Part shown: positions 24,625-33,243 of the stretch, in pieces
How the letters are laid out: the number at the start of each line of letters is the position of its first letter
Numbering within the stretch: the first letter of the stretch is position 1
NCBI GenBank assembly: GCA_902495305.1
Contig: CABUWG010000016.1
Span: forward strand, 1 to 39,308
Direction of reading: 5' to 3'
Origin: an uncultured Pseudomonadota bacterium
GTDB lineage: Bacteria; Pseudomonadota; Alphaproteobacteria; RF32; CAG-239
DNA length: 39,308 nt
Made by a program: the position numbers and the translations under genes
The notes under the pieces: generated by a model
Told to the model about the DNA's origin: nothing
Databases searched by the model: none
The model's input: only the letters and a program-made list of their open reading frames with translations

Positions 24625-25179
24625 ATGGAAGTAAATGAGCAGTACAAATTGCTTGGACGCAAGGTTGAAGATTTGCGGCAGAAAGAAGACTTTTACCCGA
24701 CACCGCGTTATGTAACACAGGCACTGCTGGACAACTACGAATTTTCGGGAAAGATATGGGAACCTGCTTGCGGCGACGGTCGCATGGCCGAAGTCTTAAA
24801 AGAAAAATACGCCGAGGTCGAATGCTCTGACCTGATTGACCGCGGTTACGGCACTGCCGGTATTGATTTTTTGCTTTCCGATAAAAAAGCGCCCAACATT
24901 ATCACCAATCCGCCTTTCCAGCTGGCTTACGAGTTCATTGTCCAAGGCTTGCAGGCTGCCGAAAAAACGCTGGCGTTACTGTTGCCCATTCGCTATCTGA
25001 CCGGCAAAAAGCGCGCCAGACTTTACGCACAATTCCCGCCGGCAAAAGTAATAGTCATTCCCAATAAAGTGGACTTTCTCGGTTTTGGCAAACCGGCAAT
25101 GGAATTTGCATGGTTTATCTGGGAAAAGAAAAAAACAGAACGCACCGAAATCGTCTGGTCGCAGATAAAAAGTCATTAA
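24625..25179 (+). CDS. Small SAM-dependent adenine-methylase-like protein
   Basis: The protein has 184 residues. Motif I for S-adenosylmethionine binding is EPACGDGRMAEVL (from E46). The catalytic motif IV of N6-adenine methylases is NPPF (N95-F98) in IITNPPFQLAYEF. The N-terminal KEDFYPTPRYVTQALL is the phage-type opening seen in small orphan methylases. It has no recognisable target-recognition domain and no nuclease partner nearby, so it is unlikely to be a restriction system. It may be a phage remnant or an orphan regulator methylase. AAGGAG lies before the ATG. Confidence 0.8.
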   Translation: MEVNEQYKLLGRKVEDLRQKEDFYPTPRYVTQALLDNYEFSGKIWEPACGDGRMAEVLKEKYAEVECSDLIDRGYGTAGIDFLLSDKKAPNIITNPPFQLAYEFIVQGLQAAEKTLALLLPIRYLTGKKRARLYAQFPPAKVIVIPNKVDFLGFGKPAMEFAWFIWEKKKTERTEIVWSQIKSH

Positions 25180-25366
25180 ACGCCACTCAGAATAAAGACA
25201 AAAAGAAAAGTCCCGATTTCTCAAGACCCTTTACAAAAATGCCAGCGCAAACCTAAAACAGAACGCATATCATTGCTCGGGCGAAACTACCGCCACCACT
25301 AACCTTTTCACACTAGAATCTGACTTTGTGAACATACGTTTTTCTTTATTTTCTGAAATTGGCGGC

Positions 25367-25372
25367 TATAAT
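25367..25372 (+). promoter_or_regulatory. -10 element for kinase gene
   Basis: TATAAT lies 18 nt upstream of the kinase start. The -35 region is poor. The preceding 210 nt after the methylase gene show no other feature. Confidence 0.35.
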
Positions 25373-25389
25373 ACAAAAGAGGATTAAGA

Positions 25390-25863
25390 ATGAAAAAAGC
25401 GACACTACATATTATGCAGGGATTCATCGCGGCCGGAAAATCTACCTATGCCCAAAAATTGGCCGCGGAACTTGGAGCGGTGCATTTAAATCCGGATATC
25501 TGGGTGACCGAAAATTTTTCAAAAGAAGAATATATGCAAAACTGGAACAAATGTTTTGAGATAGCCGTTAAAGCCCTTTGGAAAGAAACGAAAAAACATC
25601 TTTCTGCCCAAACCGACGTTATTCTGGATATGGGCTTTTGGCGCAGAAAAGACAGAAAATACGCCCAAATGATTGCCGAGAAATGCGGTGCTGATTTTAA
25701 GCATTATTATATTTACGCGCCTGATGAAGTTTTGAAACAAAGAATTGTTGAAACGCGGCCGCTGGAATGGGCAGAAAAACACTTGGCAAACTTTGCTGAA
25801 AATAAAAGTACATTTCAGGAACCGGAAGCTGATGAAACCCCTGTAATTATAAATAATTACTAA
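25390..25863 (+). CDS. Small P-loop kinase/ATPase (AAA_33 or zeta-like)
   Basis: The protein has 157 residues. Walker A is GFIAAGKST (G11-T19), followed by a hydrophobic strand and a putative Walker B/acceptor Asp in VILDMGFWRRKDR. This arrangement is that of small AAA_33/zeta-toxin-like kinases that phosphorylate a small molecule or antibiotic. The target is unknown. No antitoxin precedes it, and the protein lacks the usual zeta length. The last 37 codons are duplicated at 27305-27418, after the next gene. An AGGA-type Shine-Dalgarno precedes the ATG. Confidence 0.75.
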   Translation: MKKATLHIMQGFIAAGKSTYAQKLAAELGAVHLNPDIWVTENFSKEEYMQNWNKCFEIAVKALWKETKKHLSAQTDVILDMGFWRRKDRKYAQMIAEKCGADFKHYYIYAPDEVLKQRIVETRPLEWAEKHLANFAENKSTFQEPEADETPVIINNY

Positions 25864-25868
25864 ATTTT
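25748..25868 (+). repeat. Direct repeat, copy 1 (kinase 3' end)
   Basis: These 121 bp match 27303-27423 at 114 positions. The copy covers the kinase's last 37 codons, its stop and the following A/T tail. Confidence 0.95.
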
Positions 25869-25915
25869 TTTCAAAACCAAATTCCCAAAAATTTTATTCC
25901 ATTTTGTTCATTTTA

Positions 25916-25924
25916 TGCTATAAT
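25916..25924 (+). promoter_or_regulatory. Extended -10 promoter for the HExxH protein gene
   Basis: TGC-TATAAT is a perfect extended -10, 36 nt upstream of the start. No clear -35 is seen, which is acceptable for extended -10 promoters. Confidence 0.5.
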
Positions 25925-25959
25925 GCCTATAAGAATTGCCAATAAACTTGGAGCATACC

Positions 25960-27306
25960 ATGAAAAAGGGATATTGGAATACACAACAACAAAAAATCTT
26001 AAACCGAAGGGAAATCAAAGACAAAATTTTTCAAAACATGATAGAAACGGCTCTTAACAAAATTGAACAAACACCATACGGTAAAAAAATTCTTGAAGGC
26101 GCCAATTATTACCAAGATAATCGTCCAGATTATTATGACTCAGAGCACTTCTACCTTGAAAAAATTTATATCGGACATACAACACCCAACGTTTCTCCGC
26201 TAGGACACTGCACAAAAGAAAGTTTCATCTATAGAAATTTGAGTGAAAAACCAACAACGCCTGAAATCTCACGAGATGCTGTTTACATTAGCGAACTAAC
26301 CACACAAGGCATTACGATAGACACATTAAAACTTATGGCACAAAACGGCAATAAGATTGCAACCGATCTGACAGCAAACAACAACATTGACACATCAAAA
26401 ATTTGTGATTGGCAAAATGCCGCAGAACAATACTCTTCCATAAAAGAACAACTGGAACATACTTTTCAGGAAAACCCGCAATTTAATACAGAATTCATGA
26501 ATACAGCCAGTGACTGTATGGTTAATCTTATCACCCATGAATGCGCACACGGGAATCAAATGAACAATGGCCTTGATAATGGCTTGATGACCTCAAAATC
26601 CTTAACTCCAGAAGACCAACAAAAGGAAATAAACTTCTACTTCAAAAAAGATGAAAATGGCAAAACAGCATTTCAAAAGTGGTTTGAACAACAAGATATT
26701 AAAACCGGCTATGGAACAGACTGCATTGATGAAGCTGCTGTTATGGCCTCCTCTTATGTTGCATTTATAGCAACAAATCCCTCCAAAGAAGCTCAAACTT
26801 GGATAAATAATATGTATAATCAGCGTCTGATTAATGGACATACCATAGAACAAACCCTTGCCGATTTTGAAAAACAAAACGGCAATTACCAACCCAATAA
26901 CAAAATAATGCAACAAAAATTGGCTTGCCATATTTTCAACAGAATAAGCTCTGACTACGGACAAATCAATCTTCAAAAAATAAAAAAACATACTAATACA
27001 GAAATTGCCTCAATAAACTATAATTCTGATGAAATTTTTAATGCAATAAAATACTCCTATCAAGAAGAACAATTTGGCTCCATAGACGATTACATTTCAG
27101 CGATTCCCGAAAAATTAGACGATAAAAGAATTACACAATTAAAAATCTTATCCATAAAAAAGAAAAAAGATAAAAATAACAAACAAATTTCAGCTGTAAC
27201 AAATGATGACTGTCCGACACTCCCTGCAACAGAAGTCTGTAAAAAGCAAACAAACACATTTAATATACCTCAATATCAAAATTTGAAACCCACACACGAA
27301 CATTGA
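25960..27306 (+). CDS. Unknown protein with HExxH zinc-protease motif
   Basis: The protein has 448 residues. ATG 25960 has GGAG 7 nt ahead; the frame begins 8 codons earlier. There is no signal peptide or membrane segment. LITHECAHGNQ contains HExxH (H193, E194, H197), and CIDEAAVMASSY has a Glu (E258) 61 residues later that could be the third zinc ligand, as in gluzincins. The rest is Asn/Gln/Lys-rich, strongly AT-rich, and resembles no family I know. The stop codon TGA lies exactly on the first bases of repeat copy 2, so the C-terminus may have been changed by the event that made the repeat. Confidence 0.65.
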   Translation: MKKGYWNTQQQKILNRREIKDKIFQNMIETALNKIEQTPYGKKILEGANYYQDNRPDYYDSEHFYLEKIYIGHTTPNVSPLGHCTKESFIYRNLSEKPTTPEISRDAVYISELTTQGITIDTLKLMAQNGNKIATDLTANNNIDTSKICDWQNAAEQYSSIKEQLEHTFQENPQFNTEFMNTASDCMVNLITHECAHGNQMNNGLDNGLMTSKSLTPEDQQKEINFYFKKDENGKTAFQKWFEQQDIKTGYGTDCIDEAAVMASSYVAFIATNPSKEAQTWINNMYNQRLINGHTIEQTLADFEKQNGNYQPNNKIMQQKLACHIFNRISSDYGQINLQKIKKHTNTEIASINYNSDEIFNAIKYSYQEEQFGSIDDYISAIPEKLDDKRITQLKILSIKKKKDKNNKQISAVTNDDCPTLPATEVCKKQTNTFNIPQYQNLKPTHEH

Positions 27307-27423
27307 AACGCGGCCGCCGGAATGGGCAGAAAAACACTTGGCGAACTTTGCAGAAAATAAAAATATATTTCAGAAACCGGAAGCTGATGAAACCCCTGTG
27401 ATTATAAATAATTACTAAATTTT
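27303..27423 (+). repeat. Direct repeat, copy 2
   Basis: This is the second copy of the 121-bp repeat at 25748-25868, with 7 mismatches. Three of these are synonymous in the kinase frame, and four change residues (L to P, S to N, T to I, E to K). Confidence 0.95.
27305..27418 (+). pseudogene. Kinase C-terminal remnant
   Basis: The kinase frame is open for 37 codons (ETRPPEWAEKHLANF to PVIINNY) and ends in the same TAA as the intact gene at 25390. The N-terminal 120 codons with the P-loop are missing and no start codon is present. It is a remnant of a second kinase copy or of an intragenic duplication. Confidence 0.85.
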
Positions 27424-27730
27424 AAATCCGGCATAATAATCCGTCCGGCAGCTTCATAACAACCCGCTCCGTAAAAAGCTTCTTTCCAGAAGTGACTTTC
27501 ATCTTTAGCCCCTATATATCCCCTCTTCCCGTTGCTCTTTCCCGATTCGCGCCAATCGCAATTTTAGCGGTTAATTGTACCATTTTTTGATGGATTTTTG
27601 AAAATTATCATGCTATAAAACGCGCATATAGAGATTCTATTAAAATTTTTAAAACACCGAAGCCGGCAGATCAGGCATAAAACCGTCTAATCTGGGGCTT
27701 TTTTTATTAACATTTAACTAAGGATAAAAT
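27424..27730 (+). other. Intergenic region before nifJ, with promoter and hairpin
   Basis: There is no gene in this 307-nt stretch. It contains an extended -10 (TGC-TATAAA, 27612-27620) and a terminator-like hairpin (27661-27705) 25 nt before nifJ. The first 150 nt are otherwise featureless. Confidence 0.6.
27661..27705 (+). terminator. Terminator-like hairpin in nifJ leader, possible attenuator
   Basis: AGCC (27661-27664) and CAGAT (667-671) pair with ATCTG (690-694) and GGCT (696-699), around an 18-nt loop, followed by TTTTTTT. It may terminate upstream transcripts, or attenuate nifJ if transcription starts at the extended -10 at 27612. Confidence 0.5.
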
Positions 27731-30700
27731 ATGTCAGAAGTTAAGATGAAAATGATGGACGGTAACGAAGCCGCTGCTTCCGTTGCCCACCGCATGAATG
27801 AAGTCTGCGTTATTTACCCGATTACCCCGTCTTCTCCGATGGGCGAATGGGCTGATGCGTGGTCTGCCGCCAAACAAAAAAACATTTGGGGCGTTGTTCC
27901 TGAAGTACAGGAAATGCAGTCTGAAGCCGGTGCCGCCGGTGCCTGCCACGGTTCAATTCAGGCCGGTGCCTTAACCACCACCTTCACGGCCTCTCAGGGT
28001 TTGCTGTTGATGATTCCGAACATGTACAAAATTGCCGGCGAACTCTCTCCGTTTGTAATGCACGTTGCTGCCCGCTCTCTGGCTTATCATGCCTTGTCCA
28101 TTTTCGGTGACCACACCGACGTTATGGGCTGCCGCCAGACCGGTTTTGCCATGCTGTGCTCCAATTCCGTGCAAGAAGCTCACGATATGGCCGCCATTGC
28201 CCAGACTTCCACGCTGCGCAGCCGCGTTCCGTTCATGCACTTCTTTGACGGTTTCCGCACTTCTCACGAAATCAAAAAAATCAAATTGCTCTCCGATGAT
28301 GATCTGAAAGCCATGCTGGAAGGCGTTGACTACTCTTTCAATGCCAAAAACGCTCTGCATCCGGAAGCTCCGGTCATCCGCGGTACCGCTCAAAACCCTG
28401 ACGTCTTCTTCCAGGGTCGTGAAGCTTCCAACCCGTTCTACAAAAAGGTTGAAGGCATTGTTCAGGAAGAAATGGACAAGTTCGCCAAAATCTCCGGCCG
28501 CCAGTATCATGTTGTTGACTACGTTGGCGCTGCCGATGCCGAACAGGTTATCGTCATCATGGGTTCCGGTGCTGAAACCGTTGAAGAAACCATCAGCTAT
28601 CTGAACGCCAACGGTGCCAAACTCGGCCTGTTGAAAATTCACCTGTACCGTCCTTTCCCGGAAAAATCTTTCCTGAAAGCTCTGCCGGCAACAGCCAAAG
28701 TCGTATCTGTTCTGGACAGAACCAAAGAATCCGGCTCTACCGGCGAACCTTTGTACCTCGACGTTGTTGCAACCCTGACTCAGGCTTATGCTAACGGCGA
28801 AATCGCTAACATACCGAAAATCTATGGCGGACGCTATGGTTTGTCTTCCAAAGAATTCACGCCGGGCATGGTCAAAGCCGTTTATGACAACGGCACGGCT
28901 GCCAAACCGATTAACGGCTTCTCTGTCGGTATCAACGACGACGTTAACAAAACATCTTTGCCGTTTGATGACTCCATTGATACCGAACCCAAAGACGTTG
29001 TTCGCGCCGTATTCTTCGGTCTGGGCGCTGACGGTACTGTCGGGGCTAACAAAAACTCCATTAAGATTATTGCTGAAGACGCCGGCAAATATGGCCAGGG
29101 TTACTTTGTTTACGACTCTCGCAAATCCGGTTCCATGACCACTTCTCACCTGCGTTTTTCCGATAATCCGATTAAATCGGCTTACCTGATTAACAAAGCA
29201 GATTTTGTTGCCTGCCACCAGTTCCCGTTCATGAACAAGGTAGACATTCTGAAAATCGCCAAACCGGGCGCAACTTTCCTGTTGAACGCTCCGTACAAGG
29301 CTGAAGAAGTATGGGATCACCTGCCGATTGAGGTTCAGGAAGAAATCATCAGCAAAAAGCTGAAATTCTACACCATCAACGCCATTGAAGTTGCCCGCGA
29401 AACCGGCATGGGTCAACGCATTAACACCGTTATGCAGACCTGCTTCTTTGCAATTTCCAACATCTTGCCGAAAGACGAGGCAATTGCCCAGATTAAAAAC
29501 GCCATTAAGAAAACTTACAGCAAAAAAGGCGATGCCATTGTTCAAAAGAACTTTGAAGCCGTTGACGCTTCTCTGGCTCACTTGCACGAAGTTTCTTATC
29601 CGGCTCAGGTTACTTCCAAATTCCACCGCAATCTGCCGGTTCCGGCTGATGCTCCGGAATTTGTGAAAAAGCTTACCGGTGAAATCATTGCCGACCGCGG
29701 TAACGAACTTCCGGTTTCCGCTTTTGAACAAGTTGTCGACGGGACCTGGCCGACAGGCACAACCCAGTATGAAAAACGCTGTATTGCGACAGAAATTCCG
29801 GTTTGGGATCCTGAAACCTGTATCCAATGCGGCAAATGCTCTCTGGTTTGCCCGCACGGCGTTATCCGCATGAAAGTTGCTTCGGAAGAAGAATTGAAGA
29901 ATGCACCAAAAGGCTTCAAATCTGCTCCGTATAAAGGAAAAGAATTTGCCGGCAAACAGTTCATCTGGCAAATGTCTCCGGAAGACTGCACCGGCTGCGG
30001 CATCTGCGTCAGCGCCTGCCCGGCTAAGAACAAAGCCAATCCGGAACGCAAAGCCATTAACATGGATCACATTGAAAACCATCTGGAAGAGCAGAAAGCC
30101 TGCTGGAAGTTCTTTGAAACCCTGCCTTATGTAAAACGCACGGAAGTTGCAAAGAACCTGCCGAAAACCACTCAGATGATTCAGCCGTTGTTCGAATTCT
30201 CCGGTGCCTGCGCCGGCTGCGGTGAAACACCGTATGTCAAACTGCTGACTCAGCTCTTTGGTGACAGAATGGTTGTTGCCAACGCTACCGGCTGTTCTTC
30301 AATCTACTCAGGCAACCTGCCGACCACGCCTTATGCCAAAGACGAAAAAGGCCATGGTCCGGCTTGGGCTAACTCTTTGTTTGAAGACAACGCCGAGTTC
30401 GGTCTGGGTATGAGATTCTCCATCGACCAACAGACTCACTTTGCCCAACAGCTGTTGGAAGGCCTGAAAGACAAAGTCGGTGCCGATTTGGTTGAAAAGA
30501 TTATGAACAACCCGCAGAAAACCGATATTGAAATTGACGACCAGCGCGCTAACGTCAAAGCTCTGCGCGACAAACTGGCCGGCATCAATACGCCGGAAGC
30601 CAAACATCTTGACAAACTGGCTGACTACCTGATTAAGAAATCCGTATGGATCTTGGGTGGTGACGGCTGGGCCTATGATATTGGCTTCGGTGGTTTGGAT

Positions 30701-31291
30701 CACGCCATTGCTTCCGGCAAAAACATCAATATTCTGGTTATGGATACGGGTGTTTACTCCAATACCGGCGGTCAGCAGTCCAAGGCAACCCCGATGGGTG
30801 CTTCTGCCAAATTCGCCACGGCAGGTAAGGCTTTGCCGAAGAAAGATCTGGGCATGATTGCCATGTCTTACGGCAACGTTTATGTTGCTCAGGTTGCTTT
30901 CGGCGCCAACGATGCTCAGGTGATTAAAGCCATGAACGAAGCCGAGGCTTATGACGGCCCGTCCATCATCATCGCTTACTCTCACTGTATTGCTCAGGGC
31001 TTCAACCTGGCAGACGGTCTGACTCACCAGAAGAACGCCGTTGAAACCGGTTCTTGGCCGTTGTACCGCTACAATCCGGAAAACATTGATGAAGGCAAAG
31101 CGCCGCTGATGCTTGACTCTAAAGCACCGAGCAAACCTTTGTCTGAATACATGTCCAACGAGACACGTTTCCAGATTGTCAACAAACAAAATCCTGAACG
31201 TTATGAAACTTTGTTGAATAAAGCTCAGGAACTGGCTAAAGAAAAACGTTCTTTGTTAGAACACATGGCCGAATTTAAAACTGCCGAATAA
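27731..31291 (+). CDS. nifJ: Pyruvate:ferredoxin (flavodoxin) oxidoreductase
   Basis: This 1186-residue single-chain homodimeric PFOR should convert pyruvate and CoA to acetyl-CoA, CO2 and reduced ferredoxin. It starts with the POR N-terminal domain (CVIYPITPSSPMGEWADAW). Two 4Fe-4S clusters are bound by C697-C700-C703-C707 and C753-C756-C759-C763. The proximal cluster begins with C827 and C830 (GACAGCGETPYV). The thiamine diphosphate site starts at GGDGWAYDIG (about 976). Length is normal. Codon use (many GCT, GTT, AAC) suggests high expression. It has its own promoter region and a strong terminator at 31315. Confidence 0.97.
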   Translation: MSEVKMKMMDGNEAAASVAHRMNEVCVIYPITPSSPMGEWADAWSAAKQKNIWGVVPEVQEMQSEAGAAGACHGSIQAGALTTTFTASQGLLLMIPNMYKIAGELSPFVMHVAARSLAYHALSIFGDHTDVMGCRQTGFAMLCSNSVQEAHDMAAIAQTSTLRSRVPFMHFFDGFRTSHEIKKIKLLSDDDLKAMLEGVDYSFNAKNALHPEAPVIRGTAQNPDVFFQGREASNPFYKKVEGIVQEEMDKFAKISGRQYHVVDYVGAADAEQVIVIMGSGAETVEETISYLNANGAKLGLLKIHLYRPFPEKSFLKALPATAKVVSVLDRTKESGSTGEPLYLDVVATLTQAYANGEIANIPKIYGGRYGLSSKEFTPGMVKAVYDNGTAAKPINGFSVGINDDVNKTSLPFDDSIDTEPKDVVRAVFFGLGADGTVGANKNSIKIIAEDAGKYGQGYFVYDSRKSGSMTTSHLRFSDNPIKSAYLINKADFVACHQFPFMNKVDILKIAKPGATFLLNAPYKAEEVWDHLPIEVQEEIISKKLKFYTINAIEVARETGMGQRINTVMQTCFFAISNILPKDEAIAQIKNAIKKTYSKKGDAIVQKNFEAVDASLAHLHEVSYPAQVTSKFHRNLPVPADAPEFVKKLTGEIIADRGNELPVSAFEQVVDGTWPTGTTQYEKRCIATEIPVWDPETCIQCGKCSLVCPHGVIRMKVASEEELKNAPKGFKSAPYKGKEFAGKQFIWQMSPEDCTGCGICVSACPAKNKANPERKAINMDHIENHLEEQKACWKFFETLPYVKRTEVAKNLPKTTQMIQPLFEFSGACAGCGETPYVKLLTQLFGDRMVVANATGCSSIYSGNLPTTPYAKDEKGHGPAWANSLFEDNAEFGLGMRFSIDQQTHFAQQLLEGLKDKVGADLVEKIMNNPQKTDIEIDDQRANVKALRDKLAGINTPEAKHLDKLADYLIKKSVWILGGDGWAYDIGFGGLDHAIASGKNINILVMDTGVYSNTGGQQSKATPMGASAKFATAGKALPKKDLGMIAMSYGNVYVAQVAFGANDAQVIKAMNEAEAYDGPSIIIAYSHCIAQGFNLADGLTHQKNAVETGSWPLYRYNPENIDEGKAPLMLDSKAPSKPLSEYMSNETRFQIVNKQNPERYETLLNKAQELAKEKRSLLEHMAEFKTAE

Positions 31292-31314
31292 GCGGTTTTA
31301 AGCAGACAAAAAAG

Positions 31315-31346
31315 CGCTCCCGATTTTTATCGGGGGCGTTTTTTTT
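31315..31346 (+). terminator. nifJ terminator
   Basis: CGCTCCCGAT-TTTT-ATCGGGGGCG forms a 10-bp stem with one G-T pair, then eight T. Confidence 0.88.
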
Positions 31347-31352
31347 AAACTC

Positions 31353-31381
31353 TTGCTTGCCAAAAAAAATTATGCTATTCT
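31353..31381 (+). promoter_or_regulatory. Promoter for the gene at 31417
   Basis: TTGCTT (31353-31358) and TATTCT (31376-31381) have a 17-nt spacer and an upstream TGC extension. It begins 7 nt after the nifJ terminator. Confidence 0.55.
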
Positions 31382-31416
31382 AATAATATATAAATAAAGA
31401 GGATAAGGAAACCACA

Positions 31417-32280
31417 ATGAGTGAAGACACAATTACGCCCGAACAACAAGAAGTTGACTTCGCCCAACTGCTCGGAGAAAAAAATTTTGACAAAGAAAAA
31501 TACCTTGCCGATGTCCAAAAACTTAAAGAAAGCGGCTTGTCATTAAGTATTCTCAATCCGCAGGCTTATAAAAAAGAAAAACAGGATAAATCAGAATTTG
31601 AAGGTGACGGACTATCTTTTAAAATTGAAGAAAAAGACGGCAAAATAATAGCCCGTGGAAGTAACGGCGAAGTGATCGAAGCCAAAACGCAGGAAGAATT
31701 ACACGCCCTTGCTGCCAAATCATTCAAAAAACACCATGAAACCCTTCCTGATAAAGGAAAAAATAAACTGGTTTTCTATTTAACAACCAAGAAAGACCCT
31801 CAAAACTTAGAGGCATTTGCCAAAGCCTTTATCAATGAAGGCGTTGCTATCGACGGAATTAAAGGAGATGTGCCTCAAGATCCGAAATTCTGGCAGAATT
31901 TCAAGCAGGAATATCTTGCCAATCCGGAACATTCTGCCAAAGAGTGGAATCATCTGACCAGAGCCGTTCCGGCTGAATACATGGGAGAAAAAAGAAAAGA
32001 ACAGACCCAGACACAATCACCGGCTCAACCGCCCTCTCAACAAGCCGTACCATCCCAACAGCAGCCCCAAACCGAAGCTTCTTCACCGGCAAAGGCAAAA
32101 GTTTCGGAACAGGCGCAGGAACCCCAAAAAATGTCAACAGATGCCTTTATCAAAGAACTGCGCAACGGTAACAACCCCAACCTGACGCCGCGGCAACCTC
32201 AACCGGCACGACAACAAAACAATACGCGGGAGCAAGATCTGCAACAACAGCTTATGGCTCAAAAGAATCAGGGAAGATAA
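31417..32280 (+). CDS. Unknown protein with Gln/Pro-rich C-terminus
   Basis: The protein has 287 residues and no signal peptide. Residues 1-190 are a Lys/Glu-rich globular region containing GDGLSFKIEEKDGKIIARGS and VFYLTTKKDPQNLEAFAKAF. From about 195 it is low complexity (Gln, Pro, Ser, Ala), with repeated QPPSQQ-type segments. A short basic helix follows near MSTDAFIKELRNGN. AAGGA lies before the ATG. It is the first of four small unknown genes up to 34390, each with its own terminator. I cannot assign a function; a scaffold or export/effector substrate is one untested idea. Confidence 0.68.
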   Translation: MSEDTITPEQQEVDFAQLLGEKNFDKEKYLADVQKLKESGLSLSILNPQAYKKEKQDKSEFEGDGLSFKIEEKDGKIIARGSNGEVIEAKTQEELHALAAKSFKKHHETLPDKGKNKLVFYLTTKKDPQNLEAFAKAFINEGVAIDGIKGDVPQDPKFWQNFKQEYLANPEHSAKEWNHLTRAVPAEYMGEKRKEQTQTQSPAQPPSQQAVPSQQQPQTEASSPAKAKVSEQAQEPQKMSTDAFIKELRNGNNPNLTPRQPQPARQQNNTREQDLQQQLMAQKNQGR

Positions 32281-32290
32281 TCTTTTTTCA

Positions 32291-32323
32291 AAATACTTTC
32301 GCAGCAGTCGAAAGTATTTTTTT
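32291..32323 (+). terminator. Terminator
   Basis: AAATACTTTCG and CGAAAGTATTT pair perfectly (11 bp) around a 7-nt loop, followed by T. Confidence 0.85.
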
Positions 32324-32360
32324 GTAGAACATTTTTCAAAACAAATCTTGCCCAAAAAAC

Positions 32361-32389
32361 TTGACAAATTTGATTTTCATATCTATACT
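32361..32389 (+). promoter_or_regulatory. Strong promoter for the gene at 32432
   Basis: TTGACA (32361-32366) and TATACT (32384-32389) are separated by 17 nt; the -35 is perfect. Confidence 0.7.
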
Positions 32390-32431
32390 GCCTGCAATTA
32401 AAAATTATTGTATCACTCAAAATTATATAGT

Positions 32432-33058
32432 ATGGAACAATTAAATATCCCGTTTTCCAGAGAAAGAGCAGCCGAAATTTTCAAAGACCGTTTCGGTTTG
32501 AGCTATGCCAATTCCCTGACCAGACTTATCCAATTCACAAACGGTAAAATTGCCTGGCTGTATAGTTCGGCAACCGGACAGGAAAAAGCTCTCTGCACAG
32601 ACAAAAACGAATATCGCCTCTTATCCGCAGATGAAGACGTTCCTCCTCATCGCAATATCGGTCGGGACGAATATTTTTACATTGGCAAAAATATTTACCA
32701 ATGCCGCGGCCTGATAAAAAACCAATTGTTGATTAAAAAAATTTCTCAAATTTTGCGCGCAGAAGATGCCCGAAAAATATTGAAGATTAAAGAAATGCCG
32801 GCTGCCTATAAAATAGTTCAACCGGACGGAAGCATCAGCAATATTGTCTGGAAAAAAACCGGCACTAAAAAATCAGACTGCATTTTTGCTTTCTTGGAAG
32901 AAAATTGCAGCTATGATAAAAACTGCCAGTGCATTCCGATGGAATATGCAGAAGAAGTACCCGTACAAAACCGGCAATGGATGTACCATACCGAAAAAGG
33001 GCTTCCGATTCTCAGAGAACTGACCAAAGAAGAATTCTGGCGCAAGTTAAGCCGTTAA
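32432..33058 (+). CDS. Unknown small cytoplasmic protein
   Basis: The protein has 208 residues from ATG 32432, about 40 nt after a strong promoter and with no Shine-Dalgarno; an in-frame TTG lies 24 nt upstream. There is no signal peptide. It contains an N-terminal helix pair (SRERAAEIFKDRFGLSYANS), a beta-like segment (TNGKIAWLYSSATG) and four clustered cysteines near DCIFAFLEENCSYDKNCQC. These could bind metal, with cysteine spacing 9-6-2 (CxxxxxxxxxC, CxxxxxC, CxC pattern). The function is not recognised. It ends at a perfect terminator. Confidence 0.65.
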   Translation: MEQLNIPFSRERAAEIFKDRFGLSYANSLTRLIQFTNGKIAWLYSSATGQEKALCTDKNEYRLLSADEDVPPHRNIGRDEYFYIGKNIYQCRGLIKNQLLIKKISQILRAEDARKILKIKEMPAAYKIVQPDGSISNIVWKKTGTKKSDCIFAFLEENCSYDKNCQCIPMEYAEEVPVQNRQWMYHTEKGLPILRELTKEEFWRKLSR

Positions 33059-33064
33059 AAAAGC

Positions 33065-33100
33065 CCCTGATTACAACCTATTGTAATCAGGGATTTTTTT
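33065..33100 (+). terminator. Terminator
   Basis: CCCTGATTACAA-CCTA-TTGTAATCAGGG is a perfect 12-bp stem with a tetraloop, followed by T. Confidence 0.9.
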
Positions 33101-33243
33101 ATATAATCCTAATTATCTATAGAATCCCGCCCGTTCATAATTATATCCGAAATAACTGTTAATTAATTTGCTTTTTGCTTGGAATCCCTCACAAAATATC
33201 GCAATTTAATATCATAATCAGAAATATAATTTTGGAGATTAAA

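Noticed and set aside
24625..25863. Restriction-modification or toxin-antitoxin pair of methylase and kinase
   Set aside because: They are separated by 210 nt with separate promoters, and neither nuclease nor antitoxin features are visible.
21874..27423. Integrated prophage or conjugative element
   Set aside because: No integrase, transposase, structural phage or transfer gene was found; only scattered accessory genes and a repeat pair.
27971..30082. Long minus-strand open frame opposite nifJ
   Set aside because: It is a codon-bias shadow of nifJ; the opposite strand encodes the full PFOR with all cluster motifs.
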